Shown: positions 1 to 8,316 of the stretch, piece by piece
Numbering within the stretch: the stretch's first letter is position 1
How the letters are laid out: every line of letters starts with the position of its first letter
Assembly (NCBI GenBank): GCA_937899895.1
Contig: CALBQR010000034.1
Span: forward strand, 1-64,000
DNA length: 64,000 bases
Source: an uncultured Alistipes sp.
GTDB lineage: Bacteria > Bacteroidota > Bacteroidia > Bacteroidales > Rikenellaceae
Direction of reading: 5' to 3'
Made by a program: the position numbers and the translations under genes
Notes under the pieces: model-generated
Database searches by the model: none
Told to the model about the DNA's origin: nothing
Seen by the model: the letters and a program-made list of their open reading frames with translations, nothing else

Positions 1-1008
1 GACAATCAGCCACACCGTGTTTAGCATACCTGCCATTCCGTTTGTCGCAACCAATTCATTCAGAGCCTCATTGCCCGTTTCGATTGCGGTCGAGCCGTAA
101 TAGGTCTGCATTACACCTCTAAAACTGGCGAGAAAACCGTTACCACCTGCTATATTATGCAGGATGTCGGGCTGGAATATACAAAGGAAAATGCCCGCCA
201 ACAGACACGATGCAAAGAGCGTAATCAGTGCAGGCAACTTGCGAATAATCAGCAGGAGTGTGAATATCGGTACGATTAACAACCACGGCGTAATATTAAA
301 TGTCGCACGTAGCGAAGCAGCAAATTCGGCAATCTGTGCGGGATCGCTGATCTCGTGCGTAAAACCGACGATCGTAAATACTATCAACGCGATTGTAAAT
401 GATGGAATGGTGGTAACCATCATATAGCGAATATGGGTAAAGAGTGGCGTTTCGGCTGACGATGAGGCCAGTACGGTCGTGTCGGAAAGCGGTGAGATCT
501 TATCTCCGAAGTATGCACCCGAAATAATTGCTCCGGCGATCCATCCTTCGTGAAATCCTTGCGCCTGACCAATGCCGATAAGTGCTACACCAATGGTTGC
601 GATTGTGGTCCAAGAGCTACCGGTCATAATGGCAACAATGGCCGAGATTGCGCAGCTCGATACCAAAAAGAGCTTCGGATGCATAATCTCCAAACCGTAG
701 CAGATCAGCGATGGTACTACTCCACTCACCATCCACGATCCTGCGATTGCTCCGATCAGCAACAGCATAATGATTGCCGATCCGACGCTGTAAATATTTT
801 TCGAAATGGCATCTTCAAGAACCTGCCACTTAACACCATATCGCAACATTGCAATCGCAACACAGACGGCACTTGCCGCCAATAGTGAAATCTGGCTACC
901 GCCTGCTAATGAGTCGCTTCCAAAGGCGCGAATAACTATATACAATAAGACGACAAGTACTCCGATAGGCACAAATGACACCACTACCGAAGGTTTGTTA
1001 TTCCTCAT
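1..1008 (-). CDS. nhaC: NhaC-family Na+/H+ antiporter, C-terminus cut by the window edge
   Basis: Inner-membrane sodium/proton antiporter of the NhaC family, expected to exchange Na+ for H+. Translating the minus strand from the ATG ending at 1008 gives an open frame of 336 codons that runs off the window. It is rich in hydrophobic segments and carries the family hallmark GDKISPLSDTT near residue 170, preceded by a glycine/serine stretch (MTGSSWTT). The start lies 12 bases after the fmt stop, so it is probably the last visible gene of the same minus-strand transcript. The C-terminus is missing only because of the window. Substrate (Na+ alone, or malate/lactate antiport as in some relatives) cannot be told from the sequence. 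Confidence 0.9.
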   Translation of the reverse strand, partial: MRNNKPSVVVSFVPIGVLVVLLYIVIRAFGSDSLAGGSQISLLAASAVCVAIAMLRYGVKWQVLEDAISKNIYSVGSAIIMLLLIGAIAGSWMVSGVVPSLICYGLEIMHPKLFLVSSCAISAIVAIMTGSSWTTIATIGVALIGIGQAQGFHEGWIAGAIISGAYFGDKISPLSDTTVLASSSAETPLFTHIRYMMVTTIPSFTIALIVFTIVGFTHEISDPAQIAEFAASLRATFNITPWLLIVPIFTLLLIIRKLPALITLFASCLLAGIFLCIFQPDILHNIAGGNGFLASFRGVMQTYYGSTAIETGNEALNELVATNGMAGMLNTVWLIV

Positions 1009-1020
1009 TCGTACTTCTTT

Positions 1021-1992
1021 TTAGTGATTAGAAAATGAGTATTCGGCAGCATCGCGCAGGCCGAGCAATAGATCGCGTACGGGCATACGACGCTTACCCG
1101 CAAGTTGCAACTCTTCGAGTGCGATCCAACCATCTTTGCAGGCTACTTCAAGCGATGTGCGGCCATCGGTGCGAACCGTTCCTGCCGCTACATTATGGTT
1201 AGCAGGCTCAAATTTAACTGCAAATATCTTTGCCGAGCCAACCTCTTCACCACCTTTATACATTCTGCTCCACGCTGCCGGATATGGTGCAAGTCCGCGG
1301 ACAAAATCGACAATGCGCTTGCCTTCCATTGTCCAATCAATCACGCAATCCTCCTTGAAAATTTTTGGTGCAGGTTTCAACTCCGAATCGGGAATATGGC
1401 TCTGTGCGATAGGTTGAATATCGTCATTGGCAATCTTCTCGACGGTCTCGATAACCAGTTCACCGCCAATCTCCATCAGTTTGTCGTATAGCGAGCCGAT
1501 ATCGTCTTCGGGCAGAATCGGGCAACGTACCTGGCCGATGATGTCGCCCGTATCGATTTGATGATTGAGCAGGAAGGTTGTTACACCGGTTTCGGTTTCG
1601 CCATTGATTATAGCCCAATTGATCGGTGCAGCACCGCGATACTGTGGCAGCAGTGAGGCGTGCAGATTGAATGTGCCGAGTCGAGGCAATGCCCAAACGG
1701 TTTCGGGCAACATTCTGAATGCGATCACTATTCCCAAATCGGGCTGCAATGCCTCCAATGCGCTCTGAAATTCGGGATCGCGCAACTTTACGGGCTGCAA
1801 TACGGGCAGACCCTGCTCTACGGCATATTGTTTAACATCGCTTTGTTGAATCTTCTGGCCTCGTCCGGCGGGTTTATCAGGTGTGGTAACAACGCCGACA
1901 ATGTTATAACCTCCTTCGATGAGTCGTTTCAGTGAAGTTACGGCGAACTCCGGCGTTCCCATAAAGACTATTCGTAGATCTTTTGCGTTCAT
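1021..1992 (-). CDS. fmt: methionyl-tRNA formyltransferase
   Basis: Transfers a formyl group from 10-formyl-tetrahydrofolate to Met-tRNAfMet for translation initiation; cytoplasmic. From the chosen start the protein is 323 residues, usual for the family. The catalytic residues are in place: Asn109 and His111 in FNLHASLLP, and Asp147 in IDTGD, followed by the usual C-terminal tRNA-binding domain. An upstream in-frame start would add ten residues, but the family begins just before LRIVFMGTPEF, so the inner ATG at 1992 is preferred. It lies 95 bases after the LptF/LptG-type gene and directly before the nhaC homologue, all on one strand. Confidence 0.95.
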   Translation of the reverse strand: MNAKDLRIVFMGTPEFAVTSLKRLIEGGYNIVGVVTTPDKPAGRGQKIQQSDVKQYAVEQGLPVLQPVKLRDPEFQSALEALQPDLGIVIAFRMLPETVWALPRLGTFNLHASLLPQYRGAAPINWAIINGETETGVTTFLLNHQIDTGDIIGQVRCPILPEDDIGSLYDKLMEIGGELVIETVEKIANDDIQPIAQSHIPDSELKPAPKIFKEDCVIDWTMEGKRIVDFVRGLAPYPAAWSRMYKGGEEVGSAKIFAVKFEPANHNVAAGTVRTDGRTSLEVACKDGWIALEELQLAGKRRMPVRDLLLGLRDAAEYSFSNH

Positions 1993-2087
1993 TTTAACGA
2001 TTTGATATTCTGTTTCTTGCAATATTTAAGTCAAATAGTATCGTCGATCGGCTCTGCTTATGATCGCACCAACCATTTACTATGTGG

Positions 2088-3644
2088 CTATTGTGCTTGG
2101 TTGTCGCTTTGACTGCTCTTCTTCGACTTCGAGCGGAACTTAAATATTCCGCCGATCTTATGCCCGAAGCCTTTAACCTTTTGAATATATGGTCGTAAGC
2201 TTGCACTCCATTTGTCTGTGAATTTCTTGATATGGGCATAGTACCACTCGACATTAAAGAGATTTGAGTCGTTAGTGGCTTTATATATCAAGAATGCGGA
2301 TAACGGAGCCAATATGAAGGTTGATAGCCACATACCGGCCGTTGCGCTCCAACTACCCTCAATTGCCAACTTCTCACCCGTAATACTGATAATGTAGTAA
2401 ACGACAAAGAATAAGACAGAGACAACGATCGGCATACCCAATCCACCCTTTCGGATAATTGCACCGAGGGCAGCTCCGATAATGAAGAAGATAATAATCG
2501 AAACAGGCAACGATATTTTGCGATGCCATTCGACCTTGCTCTTATATAGCTGGTTTATAGACTCTTTGCTCGAAGACTCATCCCACGAGAAGGTCGATCG
2601 GGATGATGCTGCCGAGGTACGGGCATCGTTCCAGATCTGTTGTCTTTCGCGGATAGAGAGCGAGGCGATCGTATCTTCGTACAACGCTTGTTTGAAGGCC
2701 GTTTTATCTATATCGACTTTCAAACTATCGGGAGTTGGCAATACAGTTATATCCTCTTGGAATACCTGCTCTTTGAGTAGCGGCTCGTATGAGCGCGCAG
2801 TCGAAACCGTAACAAGTGTTTCGAGCGAGTCAATCGAGGTATCCAACTCGTTGATATTTTTTGTCTGAGGCGAGGTAAATAGGTCGTCGTTCGTTCTCTC
2901 AAAACTGAACCCCGAAGTGGGAATAGCTCCATTCTGCTCCTTGAAATATGAACGGCGCAGGGTGCTCTCGTCGTGCCAACTGCTATTACGTGTCTGCTCG
3001 TATGATTCACCGTTGTAGAGCGTAATCAGAAGGAATTTCTTGTCGTCAGACAGACGGATATAGCCCGAATCGGCAACGGTGGTTGACATATTGCCACTGA
3101 TATTGCGGTTGTCATATATCAATACATCGCGCAGAAGTTTTGTTTCGGGATCCTGCGTGCCGACGCGAATATTCAGATTATCAACGCCATTGAAGAACAT
3201 TCCATCTTGAAATTCGAGAGTCTGTTTTTGCTGGCTGATGTCGTAGAGGATGCTATACATCTTTTTGTTTGAGTATGGCACAAGGTTGTTAGCTACAAAG
3301 AAACTGCCGATAGCCACAATACAGATTACAACCAACAGCGAGCGTAGAATCTTCAATAGCGACATACCTGCCGATTTCATTGCCAGCAGCTCGTAGTTCT
3401 CGCCGAGATTACCCATTGTCATAATGGCGGCAAACAGCGTAGCCAGAGGAAGACCCATCGGGATCATATTGGCCATTGCGTAGCATAGCAACTCGATAAT
3501 AACAGAGCTGTCAAGACCCTTTCCGACCAGATCGTCGATGTAACGCCAAACGAAGTTCATCATCAGCACGAACATCACAATCAGGAACGTGAGAACCATC
3601 GGTCCTAAATATGATTTGAGAACAAATTTATCTATCTTTTTCAT
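2088..3644 (-). CDS. LptF/LptG-family lipopolysaccharide export permease
   Basis: Transmembrane subunit of the Lpt exporter that, with LptB, pulls LPS out of the inner membrane toward the periplasmic bridge. The 518-residue protein starts MKKIDKFVLKSYLGP, as LptG/LptF proteins do. It has about three N-terminal membrane segments (to residue ~120), a long periplasmic region (~125-375) and three C-terminal segments (~380-470), followed by a basic tail rich in Lys and Ser. The motif ELLAMKSAGMS in the first cytoplasmic loop is the family signature for contact with LptB. Its ATG overlaps the stop of the upstream metal permease (ATGA), implying translational coupling. LptF and LptG cannot be separated by eye; lptB itself is at 15.2-16.0 kb. 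Confidence 0.88.
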   Translation of the reverse strand: MKKIDKFVLKSYLGPMVLTFLIVMFVLMMNFVWRYIDDLVGKGLDSSVIIELLCYAMANMIPMGLPLATLFAAIMTMGNLGENYELLAMKSAGMSLLKILRSLLVVICIVAIGSFFVANNLVPYSNKKMYSILYDISQQKQTLEFQDGMFFNGVDNLNIRVGTQDPETKLLRDVLIYDNRNISGNMSTTVADSGYIRLSDDKKFLLITLYNGESYEQTRNSSWHDESTLRRSYFKEQNGAIPTSGFSFERTNDDLFTSPQTKNINELDTSIDSLETLVTVSTARSYEPLLKEQVFQEDITVLPTPDSLKVDIDKTAFKQALYEDTIASLSIRERQQIWNDARTSAASSRSTFSWDESSSKESINQLYKSKVEWHRKISLPVSIIIFFIIGAALGAIIRKGGLGMPIVVSVLFFVVYYIISITGEKLAIEGSWSATAGMWLSTFILAPLSAFLIYKATNDSNLFNVEWYYAHIKKFTDKWSASLRPYIQKVKGFGHKIGGIFKFRSKSKKSSQSDNQAQ

Positions 3645-4477
3645 CGGCTCGTAATGAGTTTGATTTTGCTACGTGCGGGTAGCAGTTTTACGACTATAAG
3701 CGTGAGTGTCAGGATGAAAATGATCACAGCACTCGGCGGGATCTCGAAATAATAACTTACAATCAGTCCGATTGTGTTTGCGCTCATTCCGACAACTGCG
3801 GACCAAATTGTAATCTGTCGATACGACTTGGTGATCGAATTGACGATTACGGCAGGCATTGTAAGCAACGAAATCAGCAGAATGATTCCCATCGCCCTGA
3901 TTGATAGCACAATAGTTACGGCAACTACTATTGCCATTATGTATGAAATGGTACGGATCGGGATGCCTTGCGAGGCGGCAAAATCACGATCAAAGGCTAC
4001 AAACATAATGTGTCGCAACCAGAGCAGCGCTCCGATTATCAATGCCGCGCACAGCACACCGAGAGCAACCACATCGCCCTCGGTTACGGTAATAATGCTT
4101 CCAAACAGATATGCCGCCAAATCTCCTGCCGTGTATCCCGGTCGAAGATTCATAAACACAATTCCTATTGCCATTCCGACCGACCAGACAATGCCGATTG
4201 CCGAGTCTTGGCGGATACGTCCGCGCTCGCTGGCCCATTCGATGCCGATAGCCGCCGCAATGGCGAAGATCAATGCGCCGACAATCGGGTTTGTGTTGGC
4301 ATACAGCGCGATACCCAGACCACCGAACGATGAGTGGGTAATACCTCCGCTCAAAAATACCATACGACGAGCTACAATATAGGTGCCGACAATGCCGCAC
4401 GCGATGCCTGAAAGGATGCAGACGAACAGAGCATTGCTCAAATGAGGGTATTGTATTATGTCGTTAATAAATTCCAT
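3641..4477 (-). CDS. metal ABC transporter permease, ZnuB/MntB family
   Basis: Inner-membrane permease of a zinc- or manganese-type ABC importer. With the start at MEFINDIIQYPH the protein is 278 residues with eight or so hydrophobic helices. It shows family features: the N-terminal CGIVGTYIVARRMVFLSGGITHSSFGG, here read as two blocks (GTYIVARRM and SGGITHSSFGG), and the EAA-like loop around FDRDFAASQG. A longer reading frame starts at 4516, but the promoter at 4514-4545 overlaps it, so the ATG at 4477 is chosen. No ATPase or binding-protein gene lies beside it in the window, so partners must be elsewhere. It is the first gene of the minus-strand cluster and overlaps the next gene by 4 bases. 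Confidence 0.88.
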   Translation of the reverse strand: MEFINDIIQYPHLSNALFVCILSGIACGIVGTYIVARRMVFLSGGITHSSFGGLGIALYANTNPIVGALIFAIAAAIGIEWASERGRIRQDSAIGIVWSVGMAIGIVFMNLRPGYTAGDLAAYLFGSIITVTEGDVVALGVLCAALIIGALLWLRHIMFVAFDRDFAASQGIPIRTISYIMAIVVAVTIVLSIRAMGIILLISLLTMPAVIVNSITKSYRQITIWSAVVGMSANTIGLIVSYYFEIPPSAVIIFILTLTLIVVKLLPARSKIKLITSR

Positions 4478-4513
4478 AAAGTTCAATCGCGCGTACGTGC
4501 GCGTATCAACTTG

Positions 4514-4545
4514 CAAAGTTACGACATTTCGCCGACCTCGCCAAA
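4514..4545 (-). promoter_or_regulatory. promoter of the metal permease-lptF/G-fmt cluster
   Basis: Reading the minus strand, TTTG (4542-4545), a 20-base spacer and TAACTTTG (4514-4521) match the Bacteroidota housekeeping promoter. Transcription would start near 4507, giving a leader of about 30 bases before the ATG at 4477. Seen by eye; no transcript data. Confidence 0.75.
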
Positions 4546-4606
4546 TTACGTGGCTATATTTCTACGCTTCTCGCACTCTTTTGTTTGGAATATTTAGTGA
4601 GGAAGA

Positions 4607-4636
4607 TTGTTTTTTGTGGCACTTTTTGTAATTTCG
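4607..4636 (+). promoter_or_regulatory. promoter of mtaB
   Basis: TTG (4607-4609), a 19-base spacer and TAATTTCG (4629-4636) resemble the Bacteroidota promoter with one change in the last element. It would give a short leader before the mtaB ATG at 4661. It is back-to-back with the metal permease promoter. Confidence 0.6.
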
Positions 4637-4660
4637 CACTATTAAACGAACGTTAATTCT

Positions 4661-5971
4661 ATGGAAGAGAATCGTGGTCGCCGAGTCAGTTTCCATACTC
4701 TCGGCTGTAAATTGAACTTCTCGGAGAGCTCGACGTTGGCACGCCAATTTGAGCAGAATGGTTATGTGCGAGTGGCGAGCGAACGAGAGGCTGATGTCTG
4801 TGTGATAAATAGTTGCTCGGTAACCGAGCACGCCGATAAAAAATGTCGTAATCTTGTGCGCAAAATACATCGTCGTAACCCTTCGGCAATTATTGCTGTA
4901 ACGGGCTGTTATGCGCAGCTTAAACCGAATGATATTGCCGCAATTGATGGTGTTGATATCGTTTTGAGTAATAATGACAAAGGAGATTTATATCAACGAG
5001 TGGTTGAACTTGCTGGTAGAAAGTCTGCTACCCCCTTCGTTACCTCCTGCCAGACGGCTGAATTGACGCGATTTTTTGCCTCTTTTTCGAGTGGCGACCG
5101 TACGCGAACATTCTTGAAAGTTCAGGACGGCTGCGACTATAAATGCGCCTATTGTACGATCCATTATGCGCGTGGATCGAGTCGAAATATGCCTATTGCC
5201 GACTTGGTTGAAGAGGCTCGCGAGATTGCTCGTTTGGGTCAAAAGGAGATTGTTATTACGGGTATCAATACGGGCGATTTCGGTCGCACTACGGGTGAGA
5301 GTTTTTACGACTTGCTCTGTGCGTTAGATGAGATTGAGGGAATCGAGCGTTATCGAATTTCGTCGATCGAGCCTAATCTGCTGACGGATGAAATTATCGA
5401 ATTGTGTGCTCGCTCGACCAAATTCCAGCCCCACTTTCACATCCCTTTGCAGAGTGGTTGCGATAGTGTTTTAGCGCGTATGCGACGACGCTATACCACA
5501 GCGCGTTACGCCAATCGAATTGAAGCAGTGCGAAAGCTGATGCCCGATGCCTTTATTGGTATTGATGTGATTGTCGGATTCCCTGGTGAAACAGAGGAGG
5601 ATTTCCAAACGACATACGACTTTTTGGAGCAATTGGCACCCGCATATCTGCATATCTTCCCATTCTCGGAGCGACCGAATACGCCTGCAATTTTGATGCC
5701 CGATAAGGTGCCGCCACAGGTGTCGGCCGAGCGAGTTAAGCGACTTGAAGAGCTTTGTTGCCGTTTGAATCGAGATTTCTGCCTGCGACACGTTGGCAAA
5801 CGAGCCGAAGTGCTGTTCGAGGGGCCGGCCAAAGGTGGTATGATGTCGGGCTTTACAGCCAACTATATTAAGGTGCTTGCGCCATACGATAGGGCGAAAA
5901 TTAATACCATTGTGTCGGTAGAATTGGAATCTGTGGCGGATAATTGCGATATGATTGTGCATTTATTGTAG
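4661..5971 (+). CDS. mtaB: tRNA t6A37 methylthiotransferase MtaB
   Basis: Radical-SAM enzyme that adds a methylthio group to N6-threonylcarbamoyladenosine at position 37 of tRNAs. The 436-residue protein has the three-domain layout of the family. An N-terminal UPF0004 domain holds three cluster cysteines (Cys16, Cys52, Cys83). The radical-SAM domain carries CDYKCAYC (Cys158, Cys162, Cys165). A C-terminal TRAM-like domain starts near residue 375. The spacing and the HTLGCKLN start fit the MtaB branch rather than MiaB or RimO, though the assignment among these relies on overall resemblance. Single gene with its own promoter; the next gene starts 80 bases downstream behind a possible separate promoter. 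Confidence 0.92.
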   Translation: MEENRGRRVSFHTLGCKLNFSESSTLARQFEQNGYVRVASEREADVCVINSCSVTEHADKKCRNLVRKIHRRNPSAIIAVTGCYAQLKPNDIAAIDGVDIVLSNNDKGDLYQRVVELAGRKSATPFVTSCQTAELTRFFASFSSGDRTRTFLKVQDGCDYKCAYCTIHYARGSSRNMPIADLVEEAREIARLGQKEIVITGINTGDFGRTTGESFYDLLCALDEIEGIERYRISSIEPNLLTDEIIELCARSTKFQPHFHIPLQSGCDSVLARMRRRYTTARYANRIEAVRKLMPDAFIGIDVIVGFPGETEEDFQTTYDFLEQLAPAYLHIFPFSERPNTPAILMPDKVPPQVSAERVKRLEELCCRLNRDFCLRHVGKRAEVLFEGPAKGGMMSGFTANYIKVLAPYDRAKINTIVSVELESVADNCDMIVHLL

Positions 5972-5987
5972 AAAATGTGTATATTTG
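5955..5987 (+). promoter_or_regulatory. possible promoter of the sensor-like gene and trkH
   Basis: TATATTTG at 5980-5987 is a perfect -7 element just after the mtaB stop. The best upstream TTG (5955-5957) is 22 bases away, a little long, so the match is moderate. It would drive the membrane protein gene at 6052 and trkH behind it. Confidence 0.5.
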
Positions 5988-6051
5988 CAAATTAGAGTAC
6001 GTATATAATACGTAAGGAGTTGTAAAAACAAGGTTTTAACACTGAATTTAG

Positions 6052-6831
6052 ATGAAAGGATTACGTAAAAAAGTCGTTATAGGTTTCGGTTGTATCGTAT
6101 TGCTTTTGGCCTTTTCGGGCCTTGTTTCGATGCTGGAACTTGGTCGATTGAGCCGCGATGCAGAGGAGATTTTCGGCGCAAGTTCGCGTAATGTCGAGTT
6201 GGCGCAGGATATGTTGGATGCAGCACAGAGTCAGCATACAACTCTGATGCATATTGCCGTATTTGGTCAATATGAATATGCCGATTCGTGTCGCCATAGC
6301 TCTGATCGATTGACCGCAACGCTTGAACGTGCTCGTGAGGAGATATATGATGCCACATCGCTTGACTCGCTCTCGGCGGCTACATTGCGTTTGACAAAGA
6401 CGGTTGAAGATTTCTTGGCAGTAGCCCCTTATGTTGAACGTACCGATTCGATGATCCGAGTCAATGCCGCTTGGTATAGTCGTCAATATGAGAGCGACTA
6501 TATGGAATTGCATAACGCTGTAAAAGACTATATTACCTCGATGCAGGGCACTCTTGCGCCTCGTACCGAGCTATTGAAAAAGAATGCCTATCGAACGGTT
6601 ATGCCTGTGCTGATCACACTGATTGTAACCATTTTGATTGTGCTAATGCTCTACTATTTCGTTGATTGCTATGGTGTAAGACCGATAATTGAGTTGAATA
6701 AACGCCTTGATGACTATTTGCGATATAAATTGCCATTTACGGTCAAGGGTGAGTTTGTCGATGAGTTGGCGTCGATCAAGGAGCAGATCGAGGTGCTCAT
6801 CACTCGCAACAAACGTCGTATAGACGATTAA
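6052..6831 (+). CDS. membrane protein with periplasmic four-helix sensor-like domain, no output domain
   Basis: Function unknown. The 259-residue protein has an N-terminal membrane helix (about residues 8-28), a periplasmic helical region of about 155 residues resembling the four-helix-bundle sensor of chemoreceptors and histidine kinases, a second membrane helix (~184-206) and a short cytoplasmic HAMP-like stretch beginning GVRPIIELNKRLDDYL. It ends after that stretch with a basic tail, so there is no kinase, cyclase or methyl-accepting domain. It is followed 23 bases later by trkH, suggesting co-transcription and a possible role next to potassium uptake, but nothing shows this directly. It may be a truncated sensor or a partner for a kinase encoded elsewhere. 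Confidence 0.75.
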   Translation: MKGLRKKVVIGFGCIVLLLAFSGLVSMLELGRLSRDAEEIFGASSRNVELAQDMLDAAQSQHTTLMHIAVFGQYEYADSCRHSSDRLTATLERAREEIYDATSLDSLSAATLRLTKTVEDFLAVAPYVERTDSMIRVNAAWYSRQYESDYMELHNAVKDYITSMQGTLAPRTELLKKNAYRTVMPVLITLIVTILIVLMLYYFVDCYGVRPIIELNKRLDDYLRYKLPFTVKGEFVDELASIKEQIEVLITRNKRRIDD

Positions 6832-6854
6832 ACAAAACAAAGGGGAGAGGGAAT

Positions 6855-8306
6855 ATGCGACTGAGCGTTATATTTCGATACATTGGCATTGTGATGCTGT
6901 TTTTGGCGTTGTTTATGTTGGCGTCGGCAGGCGTTTCGTACATAAATCACGTTGATACGGCATTCTATCCGCTGCTCATCTCGTTTATGCTGACGGTGGT
7001 GCTCGGTGTCTTTCCGTTGATTTTTGTCAATAAGGACCCTAACGCAACGATGACCACCAAGGAGAGCTACTGCATTGTGGTCGGTGCGTGGTTGTTGGCT
7101 TGCGTGGTCGGTATGTTCCCGTACCTAATTTGGGGCGGTGAGTTCTCGCTGATCAATGCTTGGTTTGAGAGTGTGTCAGGATTTTCGTGTACGGGAGCGT
7201 CGATTTTGAACGATATCGAGGCTCTGCCGCGAGGTCTGCTCTTCTGGCGATCGACGACTAATTGGATCGGTGGTGTGGGCGTAGTCATCTTTGCAATGAT
7301 GATTCTGCCGACGCTGGGTCGCAATCGCGCAATGCTGACCAATATCGAGATGTCGGCAATGGCCAAGGATAACTACCACTACCGCTCGCAGCAGTTGATC
7401 CGAATCCTGATCACGACCTATATCTGTGTTACGTTGCTCTGTATGTTTGCGCTGAAATTGGCGGGTATGACGTGGTTTGACGCTTGTACGCACGCGATGA
7501 GTACGGTTTCGACGGCGGGTTTCAGCACCAAGAATGCCAGCGTCGGACATTTCGATAGTGTGGCAATCGAGTTGATACTGATCGTAACGATGTTTGTGTC
7601 GGCGATCCACTATGGCTTGCTGTTCTCGACATTGACGGGAAAGCGTAACAATATCTTCCGCTCGGAGGTTGTTAAGACCTATCTTGTTGCATTGGCAGCC
7701 AGCTCGGTGCTGATTGCAGTCAGTCTGCGTCTGGCAGATGTTTATCCTACCCTGCTCTCGTCGTTCCGCCACTCGCTGTTCCAGGTGGTTTCGATTTCGA
7801 CAACGACAGGCTTTGCTACGACCGACACCAATTTGTGGACACCGTTGGCGGTGATGATTTTGGTAGTTCTGTCGTTGACGGGTGCTTGTGCGGGCTCAAC
7901 CTCAGGCGGTTTGAAGTTCGATCGACTGATTTTGGCGGCTAAGTCGGTGAAGGCGCGTATCGTGCAGCAACAACACCCAAATGCTATTGTGCGAATCAAA
8001 ATTGATGGTGTGATTCAGCGTACCGACACTGTTAGTACGGTGATGACCTTCATTGTTTTCTATATTTTGTTAATTCTGATCGGAGTCTTTGTCAATTCGC
8101 TCTATGGTATCGACTTGACAACGGGTTTCTCGTCGGCAGTGGCTTGTGTGTCGAATGTTGGTCCGGGTTTCGGTGAGGTCGGCTCGGTTTGCAACTTCTC
8201 GTCGCTGCCGTCGATGGTGAAATTTACCGATACGTTGTTGATGTTGTTCGGCCGTTTGGAGATTTTCGGATTGATACAGATCTTTTTGATCAAATGGTGG
8301 ATTTAG
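6855..8306 (+). CDS. trkH: Trk-type potassium uptake membrane subunit TrkH
   Basis: Potassium-translocating subunit of a Trk/Ktr system in the inner membrane. The 483-residue protein has the four pore-loop repeats expected: SGFSCTGAS, STAGFSTKN, TTTGFATTD and SNVGPGFGEVG, each supplying a glycine to the selectivity filter. It ends GRLEIFGLIQIF, typical for TrkH. A purine-rich AGGGGAGAGG lies just before the ATG, an unusually good Shine-Dalgarno for this phylum. No trkA is adjacent, although trkA and trkH often sit together in related genomes. The gene is followed 10 bases later by the SPOR-like secreted protein. Confidence 0.93.
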   Translation: MRLSVIFRYIGIVMLFLALFMLASAGVSYINHVDTAFYPLLISFMLTVVLGVFPLIFVNKDPNATMTTKESYCIVVGAWLLACVVGMFPYLIWGGEFSLINAWFESVSGFSCTGASILNDIEALPRGLLFWRSTTNWIGGVGVVIFAMMILPTLGRNRAMLTNIEMSAMAKDNYHYRSQQLIRILITTYICVTLLCMFALKLAGMTWFDACTHAMSTVSTAGFSTKNASVGHFDSVAIELILIVTMFVSAIHYGLLFSTLTGKRNNIFRSEVVKTYLVALAASSVLIAVSLRLADVYPTLLSSFRHSLFQVVSISTTTGFATTDTNLWTPLAVMILVVLSLTGACAGSTSGGLKFDRLILAAKSVKARIVQQQHPNAIVRIKIDGVIQRTDTVSTVMTFIVFYILLILIGVFVNSLYGIDLTTGFSSAVACVSNVGPGFGEVGSVCNFSSLPSMVKFTDTLLMLFGRLEIFGLIQIFLIKWWI

Positions 8307-8316
8307 AATTTTGGCT

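Noticed and set aside
550..885. Plus-strand open frames over the first kilobase
   Set aside because: They are antisense to a clear NhaC-family reading frame and have no family-like sequence.
4478..4516. Longer start for the metal permease gene
   Set aside because: The extra codons fall on the promoter and predicted transcript start; the family starts at the inner ATG.
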